Of a stretch of 64,000 nt of DNA, positions 50,270 to 63,060 are shown piece by piece. Under the pieces are notes generated by a model, which worked only from the letters and a program-made list of their open reading frames with translations, was not told where the DNA came from and did not search any database. Each line of letters starts with the position of its first letter. Position 1 is the first letter of the stretch. A program made the position numbers and the translations under genes. The DNA comes from Trogon surrucura (taxonomy: Eukaryota > Chordata > Aves > Trogoniformes > Trogonidae), in NCBI GenBank assembly GCA_020746105.1, contig CM036624.1, positions 22,342,084 through 22,406,083 of the forward strand, in the 5' to 3' direction.

Positions 50270-50470
50270 AGTACAGTATAGCACCGTGTGTTTAACACGT
50301 TCCTCCCAGAGGTGAGGAAAAGAGTTTTCCATCAGAAGAATCGTGTTTTCCAGCCCTTCCCTCGGCTGCAGCTGCCGCTGATGCGTTGCTCACTAGATGG
50401 CGAAGGCTGCCTTCCTCCCCGCAGCGTGCCCGCCAGCTCCCGCAGAAGCAAGGAAGGATGCTGCTGGGGA
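50270..50470. promoter_or_regulatory. Small CpG-rich patch in a CpG-poor region, with a CTCF-like motif
   Basis: About eleven CpGs lie within 50281-50460, against one or two in most stretches of this length nearby. The plus strand at 50390-50404 reads TCACTAGATGGCGAA, which fits the CTCF consensus CCASYAGRKGGCRSY at 12 of 15 positions, including the whole CASYAGRKGGCR core. CpG retention suggests a site kept unmethylated in the germ line, such as a small distal regulatory element or orphan promoter. No transcript structure is visible. Confidence 0.4.
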
Positions 50471-51253
50471 TGGAGAAAAGGATTTGGATCACTTTGGGGA
50501 GGTTTAGCAGAGCATTTGGAGCCTGTTGAAGGCACAGGGGAAGGGGAGGGTGGGTTATTAAGGTTCAAACGGGATGGTGGTAAGGTTTTCCTCAAAAACA
50601 TGGTGTCACATGTATGAGAACCTCCCTCTTCACCTGGTTGGAAATGGACCTTTAGGGGAGGTTTCAACTACCAAGAACTGACGGGGAAAGAGGTATCCCA
50701 GGAAACCCTCCTGTGCAGATTTCATCCAACCCCTTCAGGAGCCTCTCTGTCTTTTCACGAGAAGGATCAAGCTGACATGACCCACATTCATCCTTCAAAT
50801 CTATCTATTGAGGACACCAGCTGAAACAGACTGGGATTAGCCTATCCCAAGTCCATGAAGTGCTCTTGGGGCAAAAATCACCCTTTAGAGATGCCAGCTG
50901 TCTAACAGATGCTCCATGACAATGTCCATCAACCACAAGAAGTCTCAATGAAGGGCTTGTGCTGCTGCCATGGGTTGGGCCCTGCCCATGTGGAAAGCTG
51001 TGTGCCACCTTCACAGCACCCTTCCTCTGCTGTCCCAGGGGTCGTCAGCAAACGCAGGATTGCAGCGACAGGAACGTGGCAGAGCGTGATTTAAGTCCTT
51101 CCACAGAGGCTGTGTTTGTTAAAGCTGAACAAACCTCGCAATTTGCCAGGCTGGGAGACTTGGTACCTTCAGTCACTCAACCACAACTAAGGAAGCATGA
51201 GAAAGCTCTATCTAGGCTACAAGCCAATGATGTCATTTTCAAAAACAAACAAA

Positions 51254-51294
51254 CCAAAACAAACCAAAACAAATCAAAACAAATCAAAACAAAA
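51254..51294. repeat. 10-bp tandem repeat, CAAAACAAAC/T
   Basis: Four consecutive copies of a 10-bp unit, CAAAACAAAC changing to CAAAACAAAT, inside a longer AC-rich low-complexity tract that starts at 51241. Confidence 0.9.
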
Positions 51295-53505
51295 CCACCC
51301 GAACATAAATTAAAAAACATCAAGTGAGACAAAGCTGTGAGCCAAGCAAGACTGTTCATCGGCACTAGTGAGTAATAAACCAACAGAGCAGCCATGAAAG
51401 TAAGTTAGAGAAGGGTAGTTTCAGCTCCATATTTAACAGCAGCTAGCTCCTGGGAATGTCCTGTTCTTGTAATTCATCAGTGTTTAAAAGGCAAGCTCTG
51501 CACCATTGTAAGCCAGATTCCCTTACACAGCCTCAGCTATTTGCAAACAACTCCTTGCCCAAGAGTGCCAATATTTTCAGTAACACCTGTTTGAGGAGGA
51601 AGCAGTCCTGTCAGGTGAACAACTGACTGAAACAAACTCAACCCTGTAATATCCAGCCTCCCCATCTGCACTTCTGGCTTTACTTTGACCATGGCCAGGC
51701 TGCAGCTTGGTTCCCAAACAGTCACATTTATGCAGGAGCAGCATCCTAGAGTTCTTGGCTATCCCAGGCTCAAAAAACCTCGGCTCAGGTGGTCCTCTAG
51801 GTGATGCCGGTTACTTGGGTCCAGGTGTGCTCCAACTCAAGTGTGCTTTGTCTGCCCAGACTGTATGAACCTGCAGCTGAAGTCTGTAGAAAGGAGCAGA
51901 GGTGCGTGCACGCTCACAAGCATCCAGTTCCAGTGTGAGTGTGGTGGTCATGGAGTAGGGATGCCAGCTCAGGCATCCAAACTGTACCTTTGCACAGTGG
52001 AGCATCACCCACTCTTCCCCATGAGATGCCCTAATGAAAATGAAAGCTCATCCACATGAACATCTCAGCAGCAGCAGCACCAGTAAGTCCACACCTGAGC
52101 CTGCAAACACAGGATAAGACATGCACCTTGTGATGTGTCGATATATGCCCAGACATGAATACATAAGGCTGCAAACAGTTTTTTAAACATTGCTCACAGC
52201 CACTTGGCATAAAACTAGCCCTGAGGGTAATGTTTAGCAGCCTGAACTTTTTCATTGTTTCCTCCAACACAGGATCCATTTATACCCCATGCTACATCTT
52301 TTGCAGAATAATGCAAATGTATTTCTGTTCAGAAACCCAATGCTGTCCTGTTCAGCTCGCTGGGATATGAAAATACCTGGAAGGTGGAACTGACATTTTT
52401 ACTGATGCTCTTTTCTATTTAACAGAAGCAAAGTCACGTTGCTGAGAGACCCCTTAGTAACAGGAAGCAGTTGTCCGGTTTAAAGAACCAGCTAGAAAGC
52501 AAACAGCTTTGCCTTCTTTTTAAAGCCCCTCAGGACAATATTTACTTTTCTAAAATATCATTGTGCCATGGCTTTGGGACTTTGCTTGACAAACTTGGGG
52601 GTCTCTGAGCAGTTCAAAGTGGGCTTGACCTATAGCTGAGCATGGAAAACAGGAACTGCATATAAATAACTAAATTACAGAGAGATCAATTCTCAGTCAA
52701 CTCATTAGCAATGCCCGGCGTCTTTAAGTGATAACTCCACTCTCTAAGACCTTTACGTAATTACTTGCACAAGGCACATTTTACCCTTTGGTTCACAAGT
52801 TTCATAAATGAAGGTTAAGTTTACTTAACCACCCAGGATTTACCAGCCATGTTAAAGCATAAAATGCGTGTGCTGCCAGGTGTCTCTGCAGAAACTGCCT
52901 TGTTGATTCAGAGACTCCAAGGTTAAATGATGGCTCCTGAATCCAAGTTAGTTTTCCATTGGGGAGCGGGAGGATCTGCACTGTAACATTGTACCACAGT
53001 TCAGCCAAGGTTGATTTAATGAGGCTTGGAGTTAAGATAGCAGTGATTGCAAAAACCTGAATGAAAATCAGAGGTTTGCACCCGTAAGAGGGATCTTGAG
53101 TGTATCACACTCCAGTCTGCTACAGAAAAATGTTATACATTTTTTCCTAGCCAGAATCTCTTTCTTGTCTTCTATCTTTCCATCTACACTATTTGCACAC
53201 AGACGCATCTATAGGATGCATGTTTATATAGCTTATGCATCTCTTACTTCACAGAGTTCATACAACTGAGTAGTGGGCCAAATTTTCAGCTGATGTGAAT
53301 CAGCATAGTCCTATTAATATTTTTGGCAAGTCAGACCAGCCAAGGACAGATTCAATGTTTTCAGGGTGCTAGGTTTGTAGTTTGACTGACTTTCCTGAGA
53401 GCATTTTGGATGGCCTGGTTGTAATCTCCCCCCTGTCACACACATTCAAGTTTTTCACCACCACTGGAGCACCCAACAGCTTAGTAAAGTTGTTTGTGTA
53501 ACAGA
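51295..53505. other. Unique non-coding DNA
   Basis: Only a short CAG run at 52066-52080 stands out. No gene recognised. Confidence 0.6.
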
Positions 53506-53715
53506 AAGGTCAGAGACCTGTGAAGCCACTGGCACATGTGATGCAGGAAACCTGGGAGCCAATGGGACATACATTTTCCATCCTCCAAAAGCAGCTCTTT
53601 ATCTGACAAGAAGGTCAGAGACCTGTGAAGCCACTGGCACATGTGATGCAGGAAACCTGGGAGCCAATGGGACATACATTTTCCATCCTCCAAAAGCAGC
53701 TCTTTATCTGACAAG
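53506..53715. repeat. Perfect 105-bp tandem duplication
   Basis: The 105 bases at 53506-53610 are repeated exactly at 53611-53715, and identity continues for two more bases. The unit begins AAGGTCAGAGACCTGTGAAG and ends TATCTGACAAG. The period is a multiple of three, so an incidental minus-strand frame (53481-53768) carries a 35-residue repeat, but nothing indicates that it is translated. Zero differences between copies means a very recent duplication or an assembly artefact. Confidence 0.97.
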
Positions 53716-55449
53716 AAAGCTGTCCAAGTTCTCTCCCTCAGGCCAGCTATGCTCCACCAGAACAACAAAGGTCCCTGATGTTGTCTTCCAAGGAAGGTCC
53801 TCAGGTATGGCCAAGACTGGACCCATCACTCCATGGAGTGCTTCAGCAACCTCTCCTCTTTGCTGCCTCTCCCAGAGGTCCTGCACTCCCTCCTTCAGCA
53901 CAGAGAGGTGTGTCCTTGTGGGTCACACATGGATCTGTGGGTCACACAAGGAGCTGAGAACTGGCATGCACATCAGGTAGTGCAGGATGATCTGCTGGGG
54001 ACTTCTGTGCTCATCAGATGATAAGGATAGCTGAAGCCTGCTCGTCTGAATTTTGCTCCAATGTTTGGCCAGATTTCCATGCACCTGACAGAGGAAGGAT
54101 TGAGGTATCTGCTCATCCTCTGCCTTCAAATGGAGTGAGCTAAAGCACCGTGGTCAAAAGTTTGGTTCTTGCAGCCATGCCATAACTACTCTGTCACTCA
54201 GAGCAACTCGCCGGTGCTCTAACAACCCCGTTATTGCCCTCGAATCCTGGGGAAAGTGCATAAAATCATTTGGTAACGTAACTGGCCACTCCTTTTTACA
54301 TTGACAAAACAGTGACCTCAAGTTAGTGTCACAGCATGAGAAAGCTCCGCTTTCCTTCTTCCCCAAACCTACAGCAAATCATATTTTGTTCAAAATCCCA
54401 CTGATGTCCTGTTTATTTCTGAAGAACAACAAGATGAATGAAAGAGGATTCCAACACCTTTATTTGTTAACTGTGATTGTCCACAAGATTGACTATATGG
54501 GGCGATCTACAGTTCTACTGTTCCTGTGTGCCCAGTTATGTCCAAAATGTTGTGTGTTAGACACCTGGAAACAACATCTACACTTTGTCTGTGGAATATT
54601 CATGCATGCCCAGTAATTCCTACCAGCAATAGAGAAGAGTTCTCCAAGCCTCATGGAGTTGCAGAGCTATCACTAAGAAAGAACATCTAACCCCAGGTTT
54701 CAAAGCAAAGTAGCTAGGTGGCCACAAAGCCCTGACTCAAACTTCTCAGGGTCAAGGAAAAGAGTTCAGATATTTTTTGATTCAGCTGTAAAACTTGGCT
54801 TTGTGACTTAGATAGGGCTAATGAGTTCCCAGGTGCTGCCGAGTTTCTAAGCTATTTGAAAAGACAGATTTTAAGCCATCGTGCAGTTGAACAGTGATCA
54901 GATTTTGCCCACTGCTGACTCGGAAATGTAAGTTCTGCACACATTGCCAACACGGGACTGGAGCTGTGTGTATCAGTGCACAGATGACAATGGCTTGAAC
55001 CAGTTGTCACTAGACAACTCATTCACGTGAGTCTGTCCCTTTTTGTCGCATTTTCTTGCAGTGGACCTAAAGGCAGAAATTGAGCTGATACAGGTTGATG
55101 TGAACTAATATAAATATAGAATGGTCTGGTTTCATAAACACCAGTAGGATGGATTTAATACTCTTTTTACATATTTTGCACTATATTTAACAATCTATAA
55201 CTATTCCTATTTAATGTAATTATAACCACTAATATCTTAATGGGATTATAGTATCTTTCTACTGCAGATTAATTGATTTTATCAGTGGAAATTTGATATA
55301 TAATAGGCAGTTGAACTTCCAATGCAATGAATTGTGGCAGGCCAGACCTTCCACCCTCTACAATTCTGGGTGCTTCTATGCTTCATGTTCTTCTTGCAGG
55401 ACTATTGGTGAAGCCACCATGGCCTGGAGGTATGAACAAGGCAACGCTT
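53716..55449. other. Unique non-coding DNA
   Basis: No gene or repeat recognised; AT-rich from 55080 to 55330. Confidence 0.6.
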
Positions 55450-55540
55450 GCAAGACAAGGTAGGATCTTTTATTAGAACACACATAGCTGGAAAAAGTAG
55501 GCCAAGCTTTAAAGCACAGGAGCCTTTCTTCAGGTCTTGC
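55450..55540 (-). mobile_element. Ancient amniote interspersed repeat (3' end, family not named)
   Basis: CAAGACAAGGTAGGATCTTT, TATTAGAACACACATAGCTG, GCCAAGCTTTAAAGCACAGG and CCTTTCTTCAGGTCTTG follow the order and spacing of a repeat common in turtles, crocodilians and birds. Its minus strand there reads CCTGAAGAAGAGCTC...GAAAGCTTGTC...CCAATAAAAGATATTACC...ACCTTGTCT. I recognise the repeat but cannot recall its library name with certainty. It is an old, diverged copy. Confidence 0.6.
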
Positions 55541-58373
55541 CTAATTAAAACCCTCTGACCACTGCAAATCTAAGTGAGATTTTAAAGGCAGAATAGAAGT
55601 GGTGGTGCAAAGATTTTGTAAAGGGCTTAGCACAATAGGCTATACATTGCAATAAGTAAGCGTTAGTCTTGGGGAAATAGCTCAGCCTCTGATCTGACAT
55701 TTTAGCAGCTAAGAGCTCTGCCTAACAGGTCCTACTCTGAATTACTCTCTCAAAACCTTATCAAAAGGAAATGGAGCCTTTTGAAATCACTGGCATCTCT
55801 GGAAGACTGGTTTATCAAATTTCCCCTGGTTCAAGAAGAAAACCTCTGTTTTCCTCTGCTCTTTAACCTCTTATTTAAAATGCCATTTTACTTTGAACTG
55901 TCAAAAGAGGCAGTGAGGGAAGCAGCTAGCTCCCCATCAGAAGGAGGTGAAAGCTGAAACTTTACCCGTCCTTGGTGAGTTTATCCACATATCAATGGCA
56001 TGCTACACCAGTGTGTTTATTTTTATGACTAGAGCATATCCCTTAACCTCAGGGATCCGAACATTTCCCTGGAATGTACAGACGTTTCATATCATTTATT
56101 TCCCAGTGGCCCTTCCCCACACCAGCTCCACATACTCATACATAAACACACACGCTTCTACTCACATTCTCTTGACCATACTGGTGTACACAACTAGACA
56201 TCAGCTTAACACACACACATTCCTATCCACAGCCTCAGTCTTATCTGTAGCCCCCTACATAAAATATAAATGTATGCATTTCTGTATTTAAATGTACATA
56301 TTTACAAAAAAAAATGCAAAATATAAACGGCTATGATTTGAATGTGCATCTATTTATAAAAACCTATGTGTGTATGTACGTGCCCAAATGTTGGAATGAA
56401 AATGTACGTATGTGGAAAACCAGGACTGCAAAGGGTGCTAACACATGCCACTGAGTCTCATGGCTGCTCAGGACTTGGCTGGGTGACTTCCGTAGCCAAG
56501 GGAAAGCATTCGGATGGGATCCAAACAACTTCCATCAGTGGAACATTTTGGTTTCATTTACCTGTGTCTCTGTATCAATTTTAAGGGGAAAACTACAGGC
56601 TGGAGCTAACCACCAAAATGATGGAGCAGACCTCTGTCTCCTCAGAAGCCCTACAGCAATTAGGATTCTGTGAAGTTGCTGCAACTTTGTTCTAACTTTG
56701 TCCCCTTGCCATATTGACTGAAGCTCTAATGAGATATTACCAAGAACTGAGGTTGCATTTGAGCTCTCATATAAGCAGTCAGCTGAGGATTGGACTCTTT
56801 TTTATCAGTTTGTGCTGCTTACTGTGGGCCAAGGTCTTCAGCTGGTGTAAATCAGTGCAACTCCACTGAGGCTATGAAAAATGAGGTGCATAAGTTAAGC
56901 ATCTGTCTCAATGGCTGATGTTTATCTTTACTCCCATGGCCTCAATTGCACTTAAGATGAACATAAACCCATGAAAACAGTTTAATGGGACATGGGCTTT
57001 CTGCTGATCATCTGCAAGCAGCTGAATTTTACTCTATTTGATTGCTAAACCAAGTTCAACAGATATGCATGTTACAAATAATTTGTCATGCTCTTAGGCG
57101 CGTTCCACCCCAGGCCACAAAATGTTCACAGTAATTGAAATATACAGCCAAATTCCAAGCTAGCATAAATCTCCACTGATGTCAAGCCATATGGAAATCC
57201 ATATGATTTGAGGGCTCTAAAAAAAAAAAAGCCAACTTCTAGTGAGAGACTTATGCAGCTCAATCTGATTAGTCTATCACAAAGAAGATTAAGAGTTGAC
57301 TTCACTAGGATGTCCAAGTGCAGCTGGAAAAAGAAAATACCAGGTACGGAATGGTTCTTTAATCTAGCTGAGAAATGCCAAGCAAGATTCATTGCTTGGA
57401 AGTAAATACCAGACAAATTTGAATAAGCAATAAAGAATAGATTTTCTTTTTAACACAGGGTAATTGATCAAAGGAAAAGGTAGACTCTATCATTGAAAGT
57501 CTTCAGACCAAGGTCAGATGCTTTTCTTCACAAGATTCTTTTGTCTAGCATAACTTGTTAGATTCAATATAACAATAATGATATCAGTTATTGAATCTGA
57601 AGTCATCTAAGAGGCTGTGGCTATTTATAAGAAGCCAGTGAATTAATACTGAGAAAAAATGCTGTACTATCAATAGGATTAAACCTATTACAGATTGATT
57701 TAACTTCCACTTGAAAATTCTTGTGAGACTGCTAAGTAAAAACTGAGAGCAGAAACCCTAAACTTGATAAAATACAGAACTGAAGGACAAACTAGTGATC
57801 TCTTCTCTTCACAATTATTTATTTACTTTAAAGCCCAGTTAGTTATTACTGAAATCACAACATCTTAAGAGCCGTGAAAATGAATTCTGTCAATTCCCTT
57901 CCAAATATAATACAGAAAAAGAGATGAGCCCTCTCAAACATGAAAGAAGAAATTTTACCGATTACCAAGGAGGAAGTCTGTATCTTGCTGGAGCTGCATT
58001 CCTCTGCAGCAATGGTTTTCAACGGATCCCAACCACCAAGTGCTGTGGCTGCTCCAAGTTTGAGGATTTATCCTAAAAAAGGCCCAGGTGCCAAGTCAGC
58101 TTTTTAAAAAGTTTCCAGAAAATGTCTTTGCACCATCTGTTCTCTAGCAGTGGTGCATTCCTCAGGCCGCAATGTCATCAGCTTTTCATTATTATTCTTA
58201 ATGTTTCTTCGAAGTCAATCAAAATCAAAGACAGAACAACAGATTTGGGATGTTTGTGCTCTGCTTGCATGCTATGTTGTGCCAGTGGTACATAAGGTTA
58301 TTTGGTTATTTCCATTCATGCCTCTTTGGCAGCAGAGCTTGAAGTGAGAACCCCAGCTTGTCAAATAGATTAT
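55541..58373. other. Unique non-coding DNA, AT-rich
   Basis: CpG is very scarce: I count two in 57421-57960. No coding signal, only chance ORFs. An A11 run lies at 57220-57230. Confidence 0.65.
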
Positions 58374-58430
58374 GATTATATATAATATATAATCACAATG
58401 AAAACGAGATTTTAGATTAAAATCTAAAAT
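58374..58430. repeat. Two adjacent inverted repeats
   Basis: 58374-58394 is a near-perfect 21-base AT palindrome (GATTATATA/TATATAATC type). 58409-58430 is a perfect inverted repeat with 10-bp arms ATTTTAGATT and AATCTAAAAT around AA. Both could form cruciforms, but this is common in AT-rich DNA. Confidence 0.8.
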
Positions 58431-61417
58431 TGGGATGGGGTGGGTGTGAAACCAACTCACTGCAGGCAGCTTTCTAATTTCAGTCATTGGTTTAAATCGC
58501 TCCCAGAAGCCACAAGGCGATGCAGGATCCCTAAGTTTCTCGGGAACTAATCCCGCACTTTCACTAAAGTCAGTGAAATGCTTTGTTGTGCTTCTGCTGG
58601 AAGCGTGGAAAGGTTTTAAACCAGGGAAATCCCAGTCCGGGGTGCACATGCCCCTTTTGCAGTACATTGTGAGGGAGTACTTACTCTGAAGCAGAACAAG
58701 GGGTTGCCAGGGCCAGGAGGTTGCATTTGCCAACTGCCCCTTTGCCAGTGGCAATACCTGTGAAGGCAGGAAAGGTTGAGGGAAGCCATGCTCCAGATGC
58801 AGAAATAAAACCCGTTTTCCCAAGAAATGAGCAGCAAAGCCCAGAAGTCCAGATCTCACTAACCCATTCTTGGCTTCTCTGTGGCTCTGCTCAGCTAAAA
58901 CCTGGGTGAGCAACTGCTGTTTTATCCAGCCACACCGTTGAGCTGTGATTTAGGAAATAAACCTGCAGAGACTGGAATTTAACAGCCAGGGCAGAGGTGC
59001 AGGGCATTTCCCTAGGATTAGCAACTGCCTAAGAGATTGCCAGGTGCCACTTCAATGCCAGATAAGCTTGGCAGCAATGCTGCTGGGACTGGAGGGAGAC
59101 GGGAGTCAAACTCCAATCAGGGGAAATGCCATCACCTTAGAGAAAGGCTCAGCCCCTGAGGATGTTTTTGTGGCATTCACTGGCCCCTAGCAGTAGTTAA
59201 TGTTGTTGAGTAGAGCCATGACATGGGAACTGTGTTTCTGGTGTCAAAATAGACTCCAGCCCTGTCTGATGTACCCCATTCTGATCTGATGACCAGTAAG
59301 TCAAGACCAAAGGGGACTGAATCATGCAAGGTCTGTACTCCCCAACTGAGTCACTAAGCTGTAACACTATATCTGATGGTTAAATGTAATATTTAGGACT
59401 CAGATGCTGGAATATTAATGATGTCATTATAACATGGCCACTAAGTTATCTTGCCTCCATAAAGATTCCTCATCCTCGTAGGGCAAGATTTCCAGCTTCT
59501 CTCCAGACAGAACTGAGCCCTAACGTCCCAGGCTGAATGTAAATAAATATTCTTTAATTCTGGCTGCTATATGGTCCTGGGTGTTTTTCCCCCCAGAAAG
59601 AGATGGGCTGGGGCAAAAATGAGAGGTAATTAATATAAATTAGGTATGTATGTTTTCCTCTAGCAAGCTCAAAGTCAAAGCAGCAGTTTGCCCACTACAT
59701 GATGCTAGAACCCAGAAGCAGACAGAAATCACTGTAAAGCAGAGGAGATCTCCAGACACTTAGATGGCAACAGTTTGTAGGATAAACAAGGATTCCTGCT
59801 CGTACTCTTTAAGCTTTTAAATGACTGGAAGGTGACAATACAACACGTGTTCTTATCACAAATCCCATCAGATAGATAAGCATCGAATACTTTACGGTGT
59901 GCAGCTGAACAGTAGCCCCTCGAGAGATCACTGCGTGGCAGAAATAACCCAGTAAGTTTGCAACCTGCAGCAAGATGTTGCACAAGCCCCCTCAGAAACC
60001 TTCTTTGTAAGACAGACAACTCAAAGTCAAAGGTTGGAACAACTCTCAGGTTCCCTTCCCTCTCTCCCCACCAGTTTGTTTCTGATTATTTTGCACAGAG
60101 ATCACAAGGAAAAAAAAAAGTGTCTTATTTCATTAGGGAGAGGAAAAGGACCACACTTGATGGTACTTTAAAGAAATTTCTTTTCTTTCCTTTCCTTTCA
60201 AAAAAAACAATTAAACTAAATTAATAGGCCTGATCTGATGATCATGAGTCATTTACTAACCACAAAAGCTGGAAATCCGTTTTTAAATTTAGAGAAGGCA
60301 AAAAAGAATAAAGTATAAAATAATTCACGCATTTTTTGAAATACTCAGTATTACCAGTGATCTGAAGAGAACGATAAGCTTCCAGAATCAGAGATTGAAA
60401 TGTAACCTCTGAGCGATGGCCAAGCAATAAACAGAGCTCTTTAGTGACCAAATAATTACAGAGTTTGAAATTGAAATATTATACCGTGTAACTAATGCAG
60501 AGAATAAACTCCACTTCACATGTGTTTTTACAGCTTGATACTCCATTAACATTAATACATTTTTCTGTCAATTTGCATAGATTAGCCCTTAAGAAAGATC
60601 TCCCTTACTGTCTTCCTAAATTATTTTTTTTAAGCTGTGATCAGTTGACGTGTCTGTATCTACCCCTACTCTATTTTTCTGTATTCCTCTCATACACAAA
60701 TATTGTCCCCAAAATGCAAACTGATTTTCTGTGGATGGACACATGTTTCCTATTGACAGTTGTGGGATCCATGTGGCTGTTTTTCTGTGACTTACAAACA
60801 CGCACATGCAGGCTCATACACACTTCGTATTATTCCTGTTGGAAATCCAAAGTTTAAATGGAATAAACACTAACAGAGATGAGGAAAAAAAATAGTCCTC
60901 TAAAGCAACATCCTATAATGTTGGTTAAAAGACTTTTTCTTCCTACAGCCCTGAAGAGCTACAGCAGAGAAAACTGAGCAACTGAGGACTATTATAATGT
61001 GCATCCCTGGCTTCAGAACATAGTTGCTTTAGCAATATACCAAAAGACACGTCAGATATTCTCTTTGCTGACTTAGCTCCCATAACTTTCTTCTCCATGT
61101 GGGCTAGGTCAGTTAAAGAAGCTGAAAATGAAGCCTCTGGCTTTTTCCCAGTCGTAGCATGGGCATGACAGCCCAGAAAGTGCAACCACAAGCCAGCCTT
61201 GCTTTTGCTCAGCTGCAGCTCAGCTCCAGGACCGTTTTCCTTCCCTTCCCAGGCTTTTAGCTTGGGCAACTTTGAGTGTATATCAAAATCATGTGCATTC
61301 CTAACACAAAGATCTTGTCAGCCTTGGAGATTACAAAGAAACAGCATTCATATACATATACTGTGACTACACATACACAATACAGCTTTGCAAAGAAATA
61401 GTCACTGTATATTGTGA
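58431..61417. other. Unique non-coding DNA
   Basis: A 213-codon minus-strand ORF (58272-58913) is the longest in the window. It shows no recognisable domain, runs through the palindrome region and has no support from codon structure. At 60244-60266 a palindromic AP-1 site lies next to a RUNX-type site; see findings. Otherwise nothing. Confidence 0.55.
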
Positions 61418-61444
61418 CTACACACACACACACATATATATAAA
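61418..61444. repeat. (CA)n(TA)n microsatellite
   Basis: CTACACACACACACACACATATATATAAA. A related partial copy of the flanking words (TGTGACTACACA) occurs about 60 bp upstream, so the locus may have arisen by local duplication. Confidence 0.9.
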
Positions 61445-62520
61445 TTAGGGACAAACCCCAGCATTTTGCATGCCTCAGCCACGGAAACAGCTGATGTGTT
61501 AGGGCTGAAAGATTGTGTAGATATCGACCTGAGGCAGCAGGAGTGTGGGATGATTTAGTCCCCAGGGTTAATTGACTATGAGTGATCTTAAGATCACCAA
61601 ACAACCTAACTAATAGCTTGTAATGTGAGCTTTGCATACAAGACACGTACAAGACATAGCATCTTGCAATATCCCACACATTCCTCCTGTTGCTGCAGAT
61701 CCAATATTGTATGGGATATGGTGCGTATGGTTGTGTGCTGTGTAGTGTTTCATATAAATATATATATTTATTTCATATCGTGTGATACGCATTTTACTTT
61801 ATACTACACATTGTGTAAACTTGTAGGTAAGCAAGGACTGGATGCCAAACCATACTGACGACAAGCATACAATATCAGTTAAAAGCAGAGACACAGAAGT
61901 CCAGCAGTGCTGGCAGGCACTCTTGGCACTGCGGTGTGCGGCGGGGGCACGGTGCTGCTGAAAAGAATCGAAACCATTTTCCCTGTCTACAGGAGAGAAA
62001 GCAGAGAGGAGAGGCAAGTTTCTGTCTAGCTCGCTTGGCTACACACGGGTCACGCTTCAAATTTTCTGAATTTCACCCACCGATGTGGTAGAACAAAACC
62101 TGTAAGTGGCTTTTTCCTCCCTTCTGCTCCAAATAGTGCCTGAGCCTCTAGAGTAAAAGGCACAAGCAGACGGATCCAGGCTCGCATTTAGCAGCAGTTG
62201 AGCTGTTGTGCCGACGAAACTACCAACAGCAGCCTAGAGGAAACTTTTAATCTCCCTGTTTAACATTAAAGCACCAGAATTCGGTGTAAATCACTGACTG
62301 ACTCCACATTTAAGTCCTTGGGGAAGGGAAAAAAAAAAAAAAAAGAGCGGGATTTATGATGATATTCCTGATGCTCACAAGGACCTTTGGGGGACAAAGA
62401 AGGAGCAGCAATCAGCGCACAGCACCCATGAGTTCTCGCGTTTCTGGCCGCAAGCACAAGTGGAGCCGGTGCCTCTGGGTTTGAAGCCGACCCCCTTTCC
62501 TAAAATAGCGTTTGCTTATC
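61445..62520. other. Non-coding DNA approaching the CpG island
   Basis: CpG frequency begins to rise from about 61930 (GTGCGGCGGGGGCACGG) onward. An A16 run lies at 62329-62344. No exon recognised. Confidence 0.6.
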
Positions 62521-63060
62521 TCACATCGCTGGCTCTATTTAGCCCCGAAGCTTTACTTGCTTTTTTCTCCTCCCTCCGGCCCGGCGTCCCCCTGCGGGGG
62601 TAGGTACCAGGGGAGTACCCACAATCCGGAGTGCGGGTGATACTAAGGGGGGATGGACCGCACCGCGCCGAGCTCACACCGGCACCTCCTCACCTGAAAG
62701 GAGAGGATCGGTTTGTGCCTTGCCACAGCCCGGGAGCTTCGGGTACGGGGGAAAACACCGGGGAGCTGGGGGGAGCGGGAGGCGTGGAGCGTGGCACCGG
62801 GAATGGGGCAAGCATCGGGCGGGCGCACGGGAGCCCAGAGCACCGGGAAGCCAACCTGGCCCGCGACCTCCGGGGGCTCCACTGCTCGGCGGGCGAGGAG
62901 GAGGAGGGAGAAAAAGAGGAGGGTTTCCGTGCGGGCAGGTCGGAAATCAACAAGGGGTCAGAGGACAGCGAGAGGGAGGGTGTCCAGGTCCCGTCCTCTC
63001 CTTCCCGGCCCCCCTCGCACCCCCCCGTGTGCCTGTGTGTGCGCACACGCCTGCGTGCGG
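62521..63060. promoter_or_regulatory. CpG island, probable promoter region
   Basis: I count about 45 CpGs in these 540 bases, with high GC content. That contrasts with the CpG-poor 62 kb to the left. Such islands mark vertebrate promoters, especially of developmental genes. Several frames are open (up to 152 codons), which is expected in GC-rich DNA, and none resembles a known protein. I see no clear TATA box, so the direction of transcription is not decided. Confidence 0.75.

Noticed and set aside
58272..58913. 213-codon minus-strand ORF, the longest in the window
   Set aside because: No recognisable domain, low-complexity AT-rich C-terminal part that runs through inverted repeats, and no promoter, splice or poly(A) context. 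Length is compatible with chance in 64 kb.
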